Source: Marinomonas pollencensis (lineage in GTDB: Bacteria > Pseudomonadota > Gammaproteobacteria > Pseudomonadales > Marinomonadaceae). Taken from it: a DNA stretch of 64,000 nt. How positions within the stretch are numbered: the stretch's first letter is position 1; each line of letters begins with the position of its first letter. The notes below the pieces were generated by a model. The model ran no database searches. It saw only the letters and a program-made list of their open reading frames with translations, and had not been told where the DNA came from. Below are positions 9,005 to 18,673 of this stretch, piece by piece. The DNA is taken from assembly GCF_003387375.1 (NCBI RefSeq), contig NZ_QUNG01000001.1:569631-633630 (forward strand). The letters are read 5' to 3'. The position numbers and the translations under genes are program-made.

Positions 9005-10444
9005 TTAAGAGGCAAGGCAAATAGCACGACCGTGTTCATGCACTTCCACCAACTCTTTATGAAGACTACAAATAGTGCGCTCATAATCTTCTTCATCAAC
9101 CACAAACTGCATATCTACTTGGCGCATCGATTGGTGCATTGCAATGACGTTAACATCTTGCTCTGCAATCGCTTTTACCGCTTTCGCCAACATACCTGTG
9201 GTTTTCATATCACTGCCAATGGCGGATACAATCGCCACTTTGCGCTGAGTAATTTCGGCATCAGGAAAACGCTCATGCAACACCTTCATAACGCGTTTAA
9301 GGATCTTCAAATTGATCGCTAAATAGTGAGTAATGGTATTGGCATTAATATCTTTAGCAATAATATGGATATTAAACTGACGCAGTACTTTAAGAATAGA
9401 AACATCAAATAAATCGATATCACCAGACATGTCTTGGTCAAATAACTCGACGGCAAACACACCACGAGAACCTGCGATAATCTCAACACATGGTGCATCA
9501 CTGACATAATCACCGGTGATCAGAGTGCCTGTGTGTTCCGGCTCAAAGGTATTTTTCACCCGCAATGCGATGTTATTTTGACGTAGGCCTTTCGCCGCTT
9601 TAGGGTGGATAGCTTCCATCCCTAGGTTCGCTAGCTGATCGGCCACATCATAGTTAGTACGACCGATTGGTACGGCATTTTTCTCACCGACCAAGCGCGG
9701 ATCTGCACTGCTTAGATGGAATTCTTTATGAATAACCGCTTCACGAGCCTGTGTTAAAACCGCAATACGACTAAAGATCATTTCGCTGTAGCCACGATCA
9801 AAGGTCGACATCAAACCGGTTTCGCTGTGGGCATAGCCAGTTGCGATTGGTAGCTGAGTATTCAAATCAACACTTTTAAAGGTGTCTTCAATACGCTCAT
9901 CCAATGACATGTGCTGAGGACTATTCCAACCAGTTAGGTCAACAAATACCGCATTAACACCATCGCGCTGCAATAAGGTCGCCGTATTCCAAGCACTATG
10001 GGCTTCACCAATACTGGCTAACATTTCTCGCACTGTGGCTAAATGTTCACTTAGGGAGAAATGACCATGTTGGCACAAACGATGAAGGTCTTCTAAGCAC
10101 TCTCTTGCGTCTTGCAAGCGGTGATTAATAAAGTCATTGGCTTTGTGCAGTAACTCACCTTCAAACAAAGAAGCATTAATTGCCAACATCGAATCGCAAA
10201 CATCTTGCAATGCCGCCGACCAAGAGTCTTGTTTGCGTTCTAACGCAAATAACGCATAAACACCTGGCTCACCGGTTTTCTTATGCTCAAGCAACTTGTC
10301 TGTCATACCGCCGTAGGCCGATACAACAAAAACTCGATTATAAAGATCGTTCGTTTGAACGGGTTTAAAAATTATATTATCACGCACCGAATGGTAGTCA
10401 CTCATGGACGTACCACCGATCTTTTCAACTGTATGTTGTCCCAT
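9005..10444 (-). CDS. ask: Aspartate kinase, ectoine-type (Ask_Ect)
   Basis: A 479-residue aspartokinase that phosphorylates aspartate, the first step toward the aspartate semialdehyde used by EctB. The N-terminal kinase signature VEKIGGTSM is at residues 5-13, and the C-terminal part carries two ACT-like regulatory segments. The length and the form of the first motif fit the ectoine-linked Ask_Ect group, which in several marine bacteria is less sensitive to feedback by lysine or threonine. It follows ectC on the same strand but after a 376-base gap that contains a strong hairpin, so it may have its own promoter. No strong ribosome-binding site is visible; the start is fixed by the need for the IGGTS motif. 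Confidence 0.9.
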   Translation of the reverse strand: MGQHTVEKIGGTSMSDYHSVRDNIIFKPVQTNDLYNRVFVVSAYGGMTDKLLEHKKTGEPGVYALFALERKQDSWSAALQDVCDSMLAINASLFEGELLHKANDFINHRLQDARECLEDLHRLCQHGHFSLSEHLATVREMLASIGEAHSAWNTATLLQRDGVNAVFVDLTGWNSPQHMSLDERIEDTFKSVDLNTQLPIATGYAHSETGLMSTFDRGYSEMIFSRIAVLTQAREAVIHKEFHLSSADPRLVGEKNAVPIGRTNYDVADQLANLGMEAIHPKAAKGLRQNNIALRVKNTFEPEHTGTLITGDYVSDAPCVEIIAGSRGVFAVELFDQDMSGDIDLFDVSILKVLRQFNIHIIAKDINANTITHYLAINLKILKRVMKVLHERFPDAEITQRKVAIVSAIGSDMKTTGMLAKAVKAIAEQDVNVIAMHQSMRQVDMQFVVDEEDYERTICSLHKELVEVHEHGRAICLAS

Positions 10445-10779
10445 TTTGCTTAACCTAATAAATTAAAGGGCTGTAGAGTAAACTTTAGCCATGTTCAAAC
10501 GCTGTCACTATAGTGTCATAAGGTATGTGAAAAATTAAGTAGAAAAGCGACTTTTTAGCGCTTAAATCATGGCTGAGTGCCCTACTTTATTGCTCTTTTA
10601 TTATTGACTAAATAGACAAGTTTTTCTTTAAAACTCAACGAATCTAGTTTCGCTAACTTAGCAACTAAGACCATGGTTTGAGACAGACTCTAGAGTGAGT
10701 CCTAGCCAACAATAACAAGAAGATTTTATAAGGTAGGGGCTAAATACGTCAGCCGTTAGGCCAACAAAGGCATCTTAGT
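10445..10779. other. Intergenic region between ectC and the aspartokinase gene
   Basis: About 335 bases without a convincing ORF on either strand. It is AT-rich and presumably carries the aspartokinase promoter on the minus strand. I could not pick a single clear -35/-10 pair. Confidence 0.5.
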
Positions 10780-10814
10780 CTTTAGTAGCGCTTTATTATA
10801 AAGCGCTACTAAAG
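10780..10814 (-). terminator. Perfect 16-bp hairpin after ectC
   Basis: Arms 10780-10795 and 10799-10814 are perfectly complementary (core AGTAGCGCT) with a 3-base loop. The structure starts 6 bases past the ectC stop on the minus strand. There is no long U run after it, so it could either end the ectABC transcript or stabilise its 3' end. Confidence 0.65.
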
Positions 10815-10820
10815 AGGTAT

Positions 10821-11210
10821 TTAATCAAGGAGCTCGTAGGCACCTTCTGAGTTATGCACTTCTTTTCCGGTAATTGGCGGATTAAAGACACAGGCTAACT
10901 TCAGCTCTTTAGAAGCTCGCAATGTGTGGGCATCGTGCTTATCTAATACATAAACCACACCAGGCTTAATCTGGTGCTTTTGACCAGTTTCACGGCTTTC
11001 CACTTCCCCTTCGCCAGAAATACAGTACACAGACTCAAGGTGATTTTGATAATGCATATCAAAATCTTTGCCTTCGTATATGGTAGTGATATGAAAAGAA
11101 AAACCCATATTGTCTTCTTTTAATAGCAAACGAGTACTTTCCCAGTTGCCATCAGGGGATACCACACGACGGTCCGTTTTTTCGCATTCAGCTAGATCAC
11201 GTGCAAACAT
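10821..11210 (-). CDS. ectC: L-ectoine synthase EctC
   Basis: A 129-residue cupin enzyme that cyclises N-gamma-acetyl-diaminobutyrate to ectoine, the last step of the pathway. Typical EctC stretches are [10 protein letters not shown] at the start, [19 protein letters not shown], and [17 protein letters not shown] followed by [10 protein letters not shown], which form the cupin metal site. The length is standard. The ATG has an AAGGAG site 8 bases upstream. It is third in the ectABC order, with a 155-base spacer and a small stem-loop after ectB. No ectD (hydroxylase) gene follows, so only ectoine, not hydroxyectoine, is predicted from this locus. Confidence 0.97.
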   Translation of the reverse strand: MFARDLAECEKTDRRVVSPDGNWESTRLLLKEDNMGFSFHITTIYEGKDFDMHYQNHLESVYCISGEGEVESRETGQKHQIKPGVVYVLDKHDAHTLRASKELKLACVFNPPITGKEVHNSEGAYELLD

Positions 11211-11246
11211 TTAGATACTCCTTAAGATAATAGAATCGGTAAAAGT

Positions 11247-11270
11247 GTCGGTGACTCAATCATCACCGAC
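11247..11270 (-). repeat. Intercistronic stem-loop between ectB and ectC
   Basis: GTCGGTGA (11247-11254) and TCACCGAC (11263-11270) form a perfect 8-bp stem with an 8-base loop, in the unusually long 155-base ectB-ectC spacer. It could tune the relative abundance of the ectC message by protecting or processing the RNA. Confidence 0.55.
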
Positions 11271-11365
11271 TAGAAACTTGAGGTATCGCAGTTATAATGT
11301 AAAACACTCAAGTATTTGCTAGGAACACCGCTTTCAAAACATAAAAACGGTGCTGGAGAAAGAAG

Positions 11366-12697
<1,332 letters not shown>

Positions 12698-12740
12698 TTA
12701 ATCTAACAATGATCGACAGGGTGCAGGGATCAGGACGCCT

Positions 12741-13229
12741 TTAAAAAGGACCGATACGAACCAAATACTCACTGTCATGTTTGCCTTTAAAATGTGTTTC
12801 TTGATCGAATTTGACAGACTCTTCTAATGGCGCATTGAGTGCCTTTGCCAAACTTCTAAACAACGCCCAAGAACCGGCATTCGCTTGGGTAATGGTGGTT
12901 TCAATAAAGCGTACTTGCGAGCACGCAGAACGCGACAAAATCTCATTAAGCATTCGCTTCGCTAAGCCTTTACCACGCACCGTTTCACTGACGGCAACCT
13001 GCCAAATAAATAAGGTGTCTGTGCTAGCTGGTATTAAATAGCCAGATACAAAGCCTACCAGCAGCTGATTTCGCTCAGCCGCAACGCTGGTTTCTCTAAA
13101 GTGATCACATTGCAGCAGATTGCAATAAACCGAATTGCGATCTAGTGGCGCACAATCTGCAACCAACTGATTCACTTCCATACCCTTTAACGCACTTGGT
13201 TTTTTTAATTCTATTTTTTCTACAGTCAT
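12741..13229 (-). CDS. ectA: Diaminobutyrate acetyltransferase EctA
   Basis: A GNAT-family acetyltransferase of about 162 residues that makes N-gamma-acetyl-L-2,4-diaminobutyrate from acetyl-CoA. The acetyl-CoA loop VRGKGLAKRML and the preceding WQVAVSETVRG strand are clear near the middle; the C-terminus has the family's TTITQANAGSWALFRSLAK segment. The start is uncertain: the frame extends back to a TTG at 13256 and has ATGs at 13241 and 13229. I prefer 13229 (MTVEKIELKK), from which the product has the usual size, though no strong ribosome-binding site decides it. It is the first gene of ectABC. Confidence 0.92.
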   Translation of the reverse strand: MTVEKIELKKPSALKGMEVNQLVADCAPLDRNSVYCNLLQCDHFRETSVAAERNQLLVGFVSGYLIPASTDTLFIWQVAVSETVRGKGLAKRMLNEILSRSACSQVRFIETTITQANAGSWALFRSLAKALNAPLEESVKFDQETHFKGKHDSEYLVRIGPF

Positions 13230-13396
13230 AACTTGACCCATTAGACAACAAAACAATAAATCAATATTAGGCCTACTCTAAGCTTAAAAAACGCTTCTAT
13301 ATCAACAAAAAAATCCGTGTATATGGAAGATCAGCGTCCCAAAAATTGATTTGATGTCTAACCATTCTATCTGGTTAAAATGCAATGTCCAGAACT

Positions 13397-13414
13397 TATT
13401 TAGAACACTAATGT
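13397..13414. promoter_or_regulatory. Candidate MarR/EctR-type operator upstream of ectA
   Basis: TATTTAGA-AC-ACTAATGT is an imperfect inverted repeat of two 8-base halves with a 2-base spacer. From memory it resembles the 8-2-8 site reported for EctR1 of methylotrophs. It lies in the 452-base divergent region between ectA and the sodium symporter, about 168 bases before the ectA start. This is inference only. Confidence 0.35.
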
Positions 13415-13681
13415 TTTGTTGTGGAAGTATTTTCCAGTAAAAAACGCGCAATCCCTTGCTGTGTCTTGGTTTCCAAGAAATCACCGAATCCTTCATTTTT
13501 CAGTAAAAAATGTCATTTTTTGTTGCATGATGAGAGCAAAATTCGGAAAATCTTGCCCCTAAATAAAGTCATCCCTAAAAATAGATCCCTTAAATAAAGT
13601 GGGAATTATTGAGTGGTCTTAATAAGACGAGGCTTTGTTCGCTGTTTACGTATTTTGTTTTCAACTATTTAGAGATCATTT

Positions 13682-15028
13682 ATGCAAGAAAAAACATCCA
13701 TCCAGGGCTCGTGGGCGAGTCGTTGGATCTTTATTTTGGCGGCTACGGGATCGGCCGTTGGTCTAGGTAATATATGGAAATTCCCTTACATTACGGGTGA
13801 GAATGGTGGCGGTGCTTTTGTTCTCGTTTACTTAGCCTGTATTTTATTGGTGGGTATTCCTATCATGATGTCGGAAGTTTTTATTGGCCGCCGCGCACGT
13901 AAAAACCCGGTTCACGCATTAGAGGATAACGCAGAAGAATCTGAAACAACTCGTGCTTGGGGCTTGATCGGTGTGATGGGGATGCTGTCTGGCGTGCTTA
14001 TCTTCTCTTTCTACTCTGTCGTGGCAGGTTGGGTACTTCATTATATTAAAGCGATGGCAACTGGCGAGCTGGCAGGTGCCACCTCAGAACAAGCCGGTGC
14101 TGCATTTAATGCTTTACTCGCCGACCCAATGACACTACTTGGTTGGCACACTCTGTTCACCATCATGACCATTATTGTTGTTGCCCGTGGTGTTAATAAA
14201 GGGTTAGAAACTGCCACCCGCATCATGATGCCTGCACTTTTCGTATTGTTATTGGTGTTGTTTGGTTATGCCATGACGACGAGTGGTTTTGCAGCTGGCT
14301 GGCACTTCATGTTTGATTTTGACTTCAGTAAAATCACTTGGGATTCTGTATTAGTCGCTCTAGGTCACTCTTTCTTCACTCTGTCTTTAGGGATGGGGAC
14401 TATCATGGCTTACGGCTCTTATATGCCTAAGAAAGCTTCTATTGGTAGCACTGTGTTGGCCATTGGTGCTCTTGATACACTCGTCGCTTTAGTCGCTGGT
14501 CTATGTATTTTCCCGGTTATCTTTGCCAATGGCATGGACCCAGCAGCGGGCCCTGGCTTGATGTTTATCTCTTTACCTGTGGCATTTGGACAGATGCCTG
14601 GCGGACAATTCTTTGGTTTCTTATTCTTTGTTCTTGTCGGCGTGGCGGCTTGGACTTCGGCGATCTCCCTTATGGAACCAACCGTGGCCTACCTAGTTGA
14701 ACGCTTCAAGATGGGACGCTGGAAAGCATCCATTGTTTTAGGCGCCGCTGTTTGGGCGCTGGGCATTGCTTGTCTAGGTTCTTTCAGCTTTATGAGTGAT
14801 GTCACTTTATTTGGCAAAACCACTTTCGACTTCTTAGACTATATAACGGCGAATATCATGATGCCACTTGGTGGTATTTTGACCGCTATTTTTGCGGGAT
14901 GGTATGTGAAGAGTCAATTTTCAAAAGAAGAGCTGAATATCTCTGAGAAATTTTATGCTTTCTGGCGCTTCTCGATACGTTTTATTGCACCAATCGCCAT
15001 CGCGGTTGTGTTCTATTTAAACCTATAA
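13682..15028 (+). CDS. Sodium:neurotransmitter symporter (NSS) family transporter
   Basis: A 448-residue transporter with about 11 membrane segments, the length of bacterial NSS members of the MhsT/TnaT type. The first helix has the NSS sodium/substrate signature ATGSAVGLGNIWKFPYITGENGGGAF (about residues 21-46), containing the unwound GNIWKFP. It should couple sodium entry to uptake of an amino acid or related solute; the substrate cannot be read from sequence. It is divergent from ectA and shares the 452-base upstream region, so co-regulation by osmotic stress is possible but unproven. A strong terminator follows. Confidence 0.88.
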   Translation: MQEKTSIQGSWASRWIFILAATGSAVGLGNIWKFPYITGENGGGAFVLVYLACILLVGIPIMMSEVFIGRRARKNPVHALEDNAEESETTRAWGLIGVMGMLSGVLIFSFYSVVAGWVLHYIKAMATGELAGATSEQAGAAFNALLADPMTLLGWHTLFTIMTIIVVARGVNKGLETATRIMMPALFVLLLVLFGYAMTTSGFAAGWHFMFDFDFSKITWDSVLVALGHSFFTLSLGMGTIMAYGSYMPKKASIGSTVLAIGALDTLVALVAGLCIFPVIFANGMDPAAGPGLMFISLPVAFGQMPGGQFFGFLFFVLVGVAAWTSAISLMEPTVAYLVERFKMGRWKASIVLGAAVWALGIACLGSFSFMSDVTLFGKTTFDFLDYITANIMMPLGGILTAIFAGWYVKSQFSKEELNISEKFYAFWRFSIRFIAPIAIAVVFYLNL

Positions 15029-15042
15029 TCGAAAGCTAGTAC

Positions 15043-15084
15043 AAAAAAGCCCTGTTGATGAAAGTTCGTCAACAGGGCTTTTTT
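15043..15084. terminator. Intrinsic terminator after the NSS transporter
   Basis: AAAAAAGCCCTGTTGA (15043-15058) pairs with TCAACAGGGCTTTTTT (15069-15084) with a 10-base loop; T6 follows the GC core on the plus strand and A6 precedes it, so it can act in both directions. Confidence 0.92.
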
Positions 15085-15150
15085 ATCGTCATGATAAAAT
15101 GGAGAAAAAGCATCACAAAACACTCTAGTTAGCTTGCTGATGCACGAAAC

Positions 15151-15390
15151 TTAAAGACCTCTCAAAGCATAGCTCTCACTCGCCGCTTGCCATGTACTAT
15201 TGAATTTGGTGGTTTTTTTCGCACTCTCAAGCTTCGCCCAAAAGCGTTCATGAAAATAAAAAGCAACGGTGTTAATTGCCGGCTCGACGATGGCAACTAA
15301 GCCACCAACAATAAAGCTTCCAGTCAATAAATAAGCAACGCTAAAAGCGATCGTGAAATGCATAACAGCAAAAGTAATTGTCTTCGTCAT
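15151..15390 (-). CDS. Small DUF2061 membrane protein
   Basis: A 79-residue protein with two hydrophobic segments (about residues 5-22 and 27-45) and the pattern GSFIVGGLVAIVEPAINTVAFYFHERFW, typical of DUF2061. The family is widespread in marine bacteria and its function is unknown. The ATG at 15390 has a GGAGA site 5 bases upstream. It appears monocistronic and is separated by 120 bases from the regulator gene upstream on the same strand. Confidence 0.8.
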   Translation of the reverse strand: MTKTITFAVMHFTIAFSVAYLLTGSFIVGGLVAIVEPAINTVAFYFHERFWAKLESAKKTTKFNSTWQAASESYALRGL

Positions 15391-15510
15391 GTGATTCTCC
15401 TTGGTTAATCTCTGTAGTAAAGATTAGCCAAGAAGCAAAAATAGATAAAATATATTGTATCTATATATCTGATAGCTTTATCAATGTCACAAAAAACAAA
15501 GCGCCGCCAG

Positions 15511-16419
15511 TTATTCAGAAATGCTTTCAACACCCAGTTTTTTTAGCATCATCAACACCCCTTCTAGCGCTTCAGAATACACCCGAACCCTACCAAGCTC
15601 AGTGATGTTATTACTGTGGGCGGCGAGCCAAAAACTGGCGCCGATTAATGCAACAGGCTCACCATAGGTATCTAAGCTGGCCAGTAACCTAGATGTTTTG
15701 GGTACCAACTCGGTTTCACAAAATGCCACAACCGCATTTGGGTCAAGCCCTTCTATTAAAGCTTGCCAGTCTTTTTCAGACGACATATGTGGTTGTACGC
15801 TACATGCAAAACCATGATCACTAAACAAAGCTGCCGCCATATAACACCACAGTGTCCGTTCACCGAATAAACCAGTAATCAACACACTAGGTGCATTCGT
15901 ATGCTGATTTTTCAAAGAGGCCAGACGGCCCGCCAGACAACGACTGATAACGGCTTCACAAAAACGAGCATGAACGCCAGCTCCTAATTGCTCCAAACTT
16001 GGTAACAACCAATTTTTAATCACCACCAATGGTGGATATTGTGAGAACAACTGTTGGTACAAGTGCTCTATTTTGTCTTCATTAAATTGACGGGACAGAG
16101 AAACAAGTTCAATTTGCCACTCCAACCACTCCGTGCTGGGAGGAACATTCTCAATGCTTTCTTCTCGATCAAGCAAGGCTCTCACTTTACTGACAGCAAC
16201 ACCCTGCTGCATCCAACGGACAATCGCATCGACACGGGCAACATCCTCATCACTATAAAGCCTGTGGCCCTTTTCGGTACGTTTGGGTTTCAGTAACCCA
16301 TAGCGACGCTCCCATGCCCTCAATGTAACCGAGTTTACGCCCGTTTTAGCCGATAAAGTACGAATCGGAAAAGATGTCGTTTCATCTTTTGTGCTTAATG
16401 TATTTTGATCCTGGCTCAC
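15511..16419 (-). CDS. MerR-family regulator with a B12-domain-like region (LitR/BluR type)
   Basis: About 302 residues from the GTG at 16419, which has AAGGAAG upstream; a longer frame from 16464 lacks such a site. The N-terminal winged helix FPIRTLSAKTGVNSVTLRAWERRYG is MerR/CarH-like, and the rest resembles the CarH cobalamin-binding region. The key positions are changed: where CarH has an EH pair in the helical bundle this protein has EA (FCEAVIS), and the axial-ligand His of the GERHEIG motif is Thr (GERTLW). It therefore probably does not bind adenosylcobalamin. It is divergent from a photolyase operon with three matching operators, so it most likely represses that operon and relieves repression in light or stress through a partner, as BluR does with a BLUF protein. 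Confidence 0.85.
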   Translation of the reverse strand: MSQDQNTLSTKDETTSFPIRTLSAKTGVNSVTLRAWERRYGLLKPKRTEKGHRLYSDEDVARVDAIVRWMQQGVAVSKVRALLDREESIENVPPSTEWLEWQIELVSLSRQFNEDKIEHLYQQLFSQYPPLVVIKNWLLPSLEQLGAGVHARFCEAVISRCLAGRLASLKNQHTNAPSVLITGLFGERTLWCYMAAALFSDHGFACSVQPHMSSEKDWQALIEGLDPNAVVAFCETELVPKTSRLLASLDTYGEPVALIGASFWLAAHSNNITELGRVRVYSEALEGVLMMLKKLGVESISE

Positions 16420-16521
16420 GCAACCACTTCCTTTTCTATTCAGCCAATATATAGGCCATCTCATTACTCTTGTGGCCTATTTCATTTGCAAGCTAATTCA
16501 TCATAGATCATAAAAAAATAT

Positions 16522-16615
16522 TATACATTGTTTTTATTTGTACAACACTGTTGATTTATTATACATAGAACTATACTGTACAAGAAAATATGATACAAAA
16601 TATAAGGCTGTACAA
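16522..16615 (+). promoter_or_regulatory. Array of three operators upstream of the photolyase operon
   Basis: Three copies of the same two-part site with an identical 11-base spacer: TATACA-N11-TGTACAA at 16522-16545, TATACA-N11-TGTACAA at 16560-16583 and GATACA-N11-TGTACAA at 16592-16615. Start-to-start distances are 38 and 32 bases. The halves form an inverted TRTACA/TGTA pattern similar to sites of CarA/LitR-like MerR proteins. The last copy covers the ribosome-binding region (AAGG, 16605-16607) and ends 2 bases before the ATG at 16618. Confidence 0.75.
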
Positions 16616-16617
16616 GT

Positions 16618-17643
16618 ATGAATGACCATTTAAAGCACGACGAGGTTTCATCAACCTACGATGTCGCCATCATAGGTGCCGGCATTGCAGGCAGCCTTTG
16701 CGCCAACATATTGTATAAGGCTGGGCTTAAGGTATGTGTTCTAGAAAAGAGCCGCGGCACAGGCGGTCGAGCAAGTAGCAAACGTAGAAACCATTCTCCT
16801 AGTTGTGACCTAGGCACACCTTATATTTGTGCAACACATGCTCAGACACAAGCAACACTAAGTGCGCTAGAAGAGGTTGGCATTGCCACTCAGTGGCAAG
16901 ACCCAGCCCTCGAGAAAACATCAAACAACCGCTGTTTTTATGTTGGTAATCCAACAATGAGCGCTATTACTCGACACTGGCTAGACACAGTTGACCTTAT
17001 TACAAATACCCGTATTCATCATATTGAACGCGCAAAAAAAGACCATCAAGCAGGCTGGTTACTTCAAGATTACCACCTAGCCAAAAGTTTTTTTACGAAA
17101 TACATCATTATTGCAACGCCCGCACCACAAGCCGCCATCTTACTGGCAAATATTGAGGACTCGGAAATATTGCTGCAACAAGCCACACAAGCTGGTGAAA
17201 GCTATCAAGCTCAGTGGGCTTTGTGGGTGGAAACGGAAAAAACTTCATTGCCAGCGATAGTCGAGCCGACTAACTCCCTTTTAAAACGTTTAATAAAAGA
17301 CAGCCAAAAGCCCAATCGCGACACCAACCCACACGACTTATGGGTATTGCAAAGCACGCCTGAGTGGGCACAACAGCACTTAAACAACGAACCGAAAGAC
17401 ATTGCTGCACGACTAATATCAGCCTTTGAGGAGCACACCAAGCTCACTCCAAAAGCTTATGGCACGCCCCATCGCTGGTTATTAAGCCGGTCTCAAGCCG
17501 CAAAGGGAAACCATCCCTATATATGGGACAAATTGCAGGGTCTTGGCCTAACCGGTGACTGGCTTTGCCAAAATGATGCAGAAGGCGCCATGCTCAGCGC
17601 ATATGCCTTGTGTGAACAAATTTTAAATGAAATCAATAACTAA
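16618..17643 (+). CDS. FAD-dependent oxidoreductase (renalase-like, COG3380 type)
   Basis: A 341-residue flavoprotein. The N-terminal dinucleotide-binding motif VAIIGAGIAGSLCANILYKAG is at about residues 15-35, and LEKSRGTGGRASSKR follows at the position where FAD contacts lie. The C-terminal GLTGDWLCQNDAEGAMLSAYALCEQI closes the FAD site. Such amine-oxidase-fold proteins frequently sit beside photolyase genes; their substrate is not established. It is first in an operon with a DUF523-DUF1722 gene and phrB, directly downstream of the operator array. Confidence 0.82.
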   Translation: MNDHLKHDEVSSTYDVAIIGAGIAGSLCANILYKAGLKVCVLEKSRGTGGRASSKRRNHSPSCDLGTPYICATHAQTQATLSALEEVGIATQWQDPALEKTSNNRCFYVGNPTMSAITRHWLDTVDLITNTRIHHIERAKKDHQAGWLLQDYHLAKSFFTKYIIIATPAPQAAILLANIEDSEILLQQATQAGESYQAQWALWVETEKTSLPAIVEPTNSLLKRLIKDSQKPNRDTNPHDLWVLQSTPEWAQQHLNNEPKDIAARLISAFEEHTKLTPKAYGTPHRWLLSRSQAAKGNHPYIWDKLQGLGLTGDWLCQNDAEGAMLSAYALCEQILNEINN

Positions 17644-17665
17644 CGCACTTTCGCTGGAGAACATC

Positions 17666-18664
17666 ATGACAAATATAAACGATATTTCAGGATCATCCTT
17701 CTCAGCAGACCAGTTAATTCACAAGATTCCTGTTGGCATCAGTGCCTGCTTATTAGGAGATAACGTTCGCTTTAATGGAGGCCACAGTCGCTCCGCTTTT
17801 TGCGACACTAATTTGAGCAATTATTTTGAGTTTCAGAAATTTTGCCCAGAAGTAGCCGCTGGGTTTGGCACCCCTCGACCAACAGTGCGCCTCGAAGGCG
17901 ATCCTAAAAATCCTAGGATGGCGTACTCTAATCAAAAAGGCACTGACCTAAGTGACACTTTTATGGATGCCACACGCCCTTATTTAGATAAATTAGCCCA
18001 TCTCGATGGCTATATTTTGATGAAAAACTCACCAAGCTGTGGCCTTGAGCGCATTAAGGTGTACCAAGAAAACGGCCATCCTCATATGGAACGCAGTGCG
18101 GGGTTGTTTACTAAAGCCCTAAAAGAGCGTTACCCACTACTTCCAATGGAAGAGGATGGACGCTTAAACGACCCTGCACTCAGGGAAAACTTTTTACTGC
18201 GTGTTTTTGCGCACCATGAGTTTCGCCATTGTGTCGCGGCTAAGCCGAGCATGAAAGCCCTCATCGTTTTCCATAGCCGCTACAAATATCTTGTTATGGC
18301 ACACTCACAACCAGCTTATAAAACACTAGGAAAAATGCTTTCTGGTAACGATCCAAGGCCATTAAAAGAATTGCAAGATGCCTATTTTTATACCTTGATG
18401 ACGACCCTATCTGAACCAGCAAAACGTAAAAACCATTGCAATGCTCTGTTTCATTTAGTCGGATATTTAAAACATTCGGTAGACGTATCGATTCGCAAAG
18501 ACATTATTAGCGTCATCGAGCAGTACCGACGTGGTGAGGTCAACTTAGCCACCCCTATGACTTTGCTAACCCACTACCTAAATCACTACGGTAGCCAGTA
18601 TGTTAAAGAACAACGCTATTTCGCTCCTTATCCGAGCGCGTTAGGCATTCGCAATATAATTTAG
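17666..18664 (+). CDS. DUF523-DUF1722 (YbgA-like) protein
   Basis: A 332-residue two-domain protein from the ATG at 17666, preceded by GGAG; an upstream ATG at 17627 lies inside the previous gene and has no such site. The N-terminal DUF523 part shows VGISACLLGDNVRFNGGHSR and MKNSPSCGLERIKVY, with conserved cysteines that suggest a metal or Fe-S site. The C-terminal DUF1722 (YbgA) region has FHSRYKYLVMAHS and LLTHYLNHYG. In E. coli ybgA lies just before phr, and the same arrangement is seen here: phrB follows after 9 bases. The molecular function is not established. Confidence 0.85.
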   Translation: MTNINDISGSSFSADQLIHKIPVGISACLLGDNVRFNGGHSRSAFCDTNLSNYFEFQKFCPEVAAGFGTPRPTVRLEGDPKNPRMAYSNQKGTDLSDTFMDATRPYLDKLAHLDGYILMKNSPSCGLERIKVYQENGHPHMERSAGLFTKALKERYPLLPMEEDGRLNDPALRENFLLRVFAHHEFRHCVAAKPSMKALIVFHSRYKYLVMAHSQPAYKTLGKMLSGNDPRPLKELQDAYFYTLMTTLSEPAKRKNHCNALFHLVGYLKHSVDVSIRKDIISVIEQYRRGEVNLATPMTLLTHYLNHYGSQYVKEQRYFAPYPSALGIRNII

Positions 18665-18673
18665 GAGCGTAAA

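Noticed and set aside
15511..16464. Start of the MerR-like regulator at the ATG 16464
   Set aside because: The extra 15 residues have no family match and no ribosome-binding site; the GTG at 16419 has AAGGAAG upstream.
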